A stretch of DNA of 64,000 bases from UBA6136 sp964386975 (lineage in GTDB: Bacteria > Pseudomonadota > Gammaproteobacteria > Methylococcales > Methylococcaceae), in NCBI GenBank assembly GCA_964386975.1, contig CAYLUS010000004.1:1-64000 (forward strand), read 5' to 3'. The stretch's first letter is position 1. Each line of letters starts with the position of its first letter. Below are positions 62,093 to 64,000 of the stretch, piece after piece. The notes under the pieces are model-generated. The model was not told where the DNA came from. It searched no databases and saw only the letters and a program-made list of their open reading frames with translations. The position numbers and the translations under genes were made by a program.

Positions 62093-62983
62093 ATGACCAG
62101 GCCCATCCAGTTCAAAGTCGCGGCGCTCGTGGCCCGCCCGGATGCGGATCGCATTGCCGGCACGCTGGAGACGCTTTATCACTATCTGGTCAACCGTGGC
62201 GTCAAGGTTCTGGTTGAGCGGAAATCCAGCAAAGCGCTCAAGGGGCTTAATCCCGAGGTCCGCGAGCTGGAGGCGTTGGGTGAGGACTGCGATTTCGCCC
62301 TCATCGTAGGTGGGGATGGCACACTGCTGGCCGCGGCTCGCACACTGGCCCCATTCGACATCCCCCTGATTGGCGTCAACCTGGGTCGCCTCGGGTTTCT
62401 GGCCGACATCCTTCCAGAACACCTTGAAAAGCGCCTGGGTGAAGTCCTTGATGGCCGTTTCGACCTCGAAGAGCGGTTCATGCTGGAGGCGCAGATCAAG
62501 CGGGATGAGGCCGTGGTGTTCCGGCAAACGGCCGTCAACGATGTCGTGATCCATCGCTCCAGTACCACCGGAATGCTGGAAATCGTGACCCATATCGATA
62601 CGGTGTTTCTCAATTCGCAACGCTCGGACGGGCTCATCATTTCGACCCCAACCGGCTCCACGGCCTATGCCCTGTCGGCCGGCGGACCGATTCTGTCACC
62701 GTCTCTGCAAGCGATTGTTCTGGCACCGGTCAACCCCCATGCCTTGTCCAATCGGCCCATTGTGGTCGAGAGTGAATGCGTGATCGGCATCTCCTTCAAA
62801 AAAGGGAAACAGTTCGGCGCTCGCCTGGTGTGTGACAACATTCAGAGTCCACCCATCGAGGTCAATGACCGCATCGAGGTCAGAAAGGCCGGCCGCCCGT
62901 TCCGCTTGCTGCATCCGCCGGGCTATGACTTTTATGAAATCTTGAGAGCCAAGCTCAACTGGAGCTCGGGCACCCAGGCGTGA
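62093..62983 (+). CDS. nadK: NAD kinase
   Basis: The 296-residue enzyme makes NADP from NAD and ATP. Motifs are LIVGGDGTLLAAARTLAPFDIPLIGVNLGRLGFLAD (GGDGT), the NE/D-like AVNDVVIHRSS, SDGLIISTPTGSTAYALSAGGPIL and LSNRPIVVE. It is divergent from hrcA, separated by the CIRCE region, and lies 3 nt before recN, its usual neighbour. Confidence 0.97.
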   Translation: MTRPIQFKVAALVARPDADRIAGTLETLYHYLVNRGVKVLVERKSSKALKGLNPEVRELEALGEDCDFALIVGGDGTLLAAARTLAPFDIPLIGVNLGRLGFLADILPEHLEKRLGEVLDGRFDLEERFMLEAQIKRDEAVVFRQTAVNDVVIHRSSTTGMLEIVTHIDTVFLNSQRSDGLIISTPTGSTAYALSAGGPILSPSLQAIVLAPVNPHALSNRPIVVESECVIGISFKKGKQFGARLVCDNIQSPPIEVNDRIEVRKAGRPFRLLHPPGYDFYEILRAKLNWSSGTQA

Positions 62984-62986
62984 ATC

Positions 62987-64000
62987 ATGCTGATTGAATT
63001 GAGCATCCGCGACCTTGCCATCGTCCAGCGCCTGGATCTGGGCTTTGCCTCGGGTTTAACCATCCTGACCGGTGAAACCGGGGCGGGTAAGTCCATTTTG
63101 CTCAACGCCCTCGGTCTTGCCTTGGGCGAACGCGCCGATTCAGGCTATATCCGGCCCGGAGCCCCAAAGGCGGAGGTCAGCCTACGGCTGGATCTTCGCG
63201 ATGCCCCCCTGGCGCGGGCCTGGCTCGAGGCGCAATCGCTGGACCCGGAAGAGGGCGAGGAATGCCTGGTTCGTCGGGTGGTGACAGCCGATGGTCGGTC
63301 CCGGGCTTTTATCAATGGCAGTCCGGTCACCCTGCAGGCTTTGCAGGAATTCGGCCAGGGTGTGGTTGAAATTCATGGCCAGCATGCCCATGTCCGACTC
63401 ATGCGTGCCCCGGAGCAGCGGCGCTTGGTTGATGTCGCCGCTGATAATGCGACCCGGGTGGCTGAGCTGGGTGAGATCTTCAGGGAATGGCGCAAACTTC
63501 AGGAGACCCTGAGCCGCCGCGAAGCGGAGGCCGGTGACCGGGCATCCCGGTTGGATCTCTTGCGATTTCAGGTGGATGAACTGAGCCAATGGGAGATTGA
63601 GTCTCTGGATTACCCGGCGCTGGTCGAAAGCCATGACCGGGAGGCCAACATGGAACGAATCATGGGCCTGACGCAGGCGGCACTCGAGGGTCTCTATGAG
63701 GGTGAAGGGGCCTCCGTGGCTGCGCAATTAGCGCGGGTCCAGCAGAACCTCGCCGAGTTGATGCGTCTTGAGCCTTTGGCCGATTCCATTGGCCACCTGG
63801 TCGGCGAGTCCCAGATTCAGATAAAGGAAGCGGCCGGGCAACTGCGACGTCTTCTGGATCGCGCGGAAATGAACCCGGAACGGCTGGCGAGACTGGAAGA
63901 GCAGATGGCGGCCATTCACCGGCTGGCGCGAAAGCACCAGGTTCGGCCTGAGGCCCTTCCGGAGGTCTGGGTAAGGCTTTCGAAGGAACTGGAGGGCCTT
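62987..64000 (+). CDS. recN: DNA repair protein RecN (partial, runs off the right edge)
   Basis: 338 codons are open from the ATG at 62987 to the window end. This is an SMC-like ATPase for double-strand break repair. It starts MLIELSIRDLAIVQRLDL, then LTGETGAGKSILLNALGLALGERA (Walker A), RAFINGSPVTLQALQEFG and VEIHGQHAHVRLMR, the RecN 'GQH' signature, followed by the start of the coiled coil. It is 3 nt downstream of nadK; hrcA-nadK-recN is a standard order. Confidence 0.96.
   Translation, partial: MLIELSIRDLAIVQRLDLGFASGLTILTGETGAGKSILLNALGLALGERADSGYIRPGAPKAEVSLRLDLRDAPLARAWLEAQSLDPEEGEECLVRRVVTADGRSRAFINGSPVTLQALQEFGQGVVEIHGQHAHVRLMRAPEQRRLVDVAADNATRVAELGEIFREWRKLQETLSRREAEAGDRASRLDLLRFQVDELSQWEIESLDYPALVESHDREANMERIMGLTQAALEGLYEGEGASVAAQLARVQQNLAELMRLEPLADSIGHLVGESQIQIKEAAGQLRRLLDRAEMNPERLARLEEQMAAIHRLARKHQVRPEALPEVWVRLSKELEGL

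Noticed and set aside
1..64000. tRNA, rRNA, CRISPR arrays, insertion sequences, integrases of mobile elements
   Set aside because: I looked for cloverleaf ends, repeated spacers, transposase motifs and terminal inverted repeats and found none; the only tyrosine recombinase is housekeeping xerC.

Overview
The window is a GC-rich, densely coded chromosomal segment of a Gram-negative gammaproteobacterium. The evidence is the gene order lptM-lysA-dapF-DUF484-xerC, glyQ-glyS-gmhB-plsC and hrcA-grpE-dnaK-dnaJ-dapB, together with lipid A/KDO genes (kdsB, lpxK), LPS heptose synthesis (gmhB) and an OadGAB sodium pump. No rRNA, tRNA, insertion sequence, prophage or CRISPR array was seen. One run of 100 N inside glyS marks a scaffold join, so this is a draft assembly. 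The genus cannot be fixed from the sequence alone.

Layout. 1-7.2 kb (minus strand): an unusual operon of a small secreted protein, a 1341-residue membrane protein that fuses an M50-protease-like membrane region to a class II glutamine amidotransferase and a GlmS-like SIS domain, an 820-residue membrane protein with helical repeats, and the start of a NodT-type outer-membrane efflux lipoprotein. 7.4-18.2 kb: Hsp20, a GH1 beta-glucosidase, an SLT-like lipoprotein, rlmKL, acylphosphatase, bioA and a large SNF2-family ATPase. 18.2-21.2 kb (minus): exbB-exbD-lpxK-trm112-kdsB. 21.4-26.7 kb: lptM-lysA-dapF-DUF484-xerC-DUF2333. 26.7-29.7 kb: rsgA, an M48 protease, orn and a zinc-ribbon membrane protein. 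29.9-31.9 kb: a three-gene MNIO (DUF692) RiPP cluster of the HvfABC/bufferin type. 32-37.7 kb: ntrBC, glgP and trmL. 37.7-43.8 kb (minus): leuC-leuD-leuB-asd, adk and a HAD phosphatase. 43.9-48.5 kb: a DUF411 protein and glyQS-gmhB-plsC. 48.9-53.2 kb: oadGAB and a glycosyltransferase. 53.2-61.9 kb (minus): hrcA-grpE-dnaK-dnaJ-dapB-mtaB, then an ABC permease and ATPase with no binding protein in view. 62-64 kb: nadK and the start of recN.

Most of the window is core metabolism. The two accessory regions worth attention are the amidotransferase/SIS/helical-repeat/outer-membrane operon at the left edge, which I cannot match to a described system, and the HvfABC-type copper-linked RiPP cluster near 30 kb. 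Regulatory DNA is legible in several places: a CIRCE operator next to a TTGACA promoter before hrcA, an NtrC-type palindrome before ntrBC, a second NtrC-like palindrome before the left-edge operon, strong terminators after hsp20 and hvfC, and a possible stand-alone small RNA gene near 48.7 kb.
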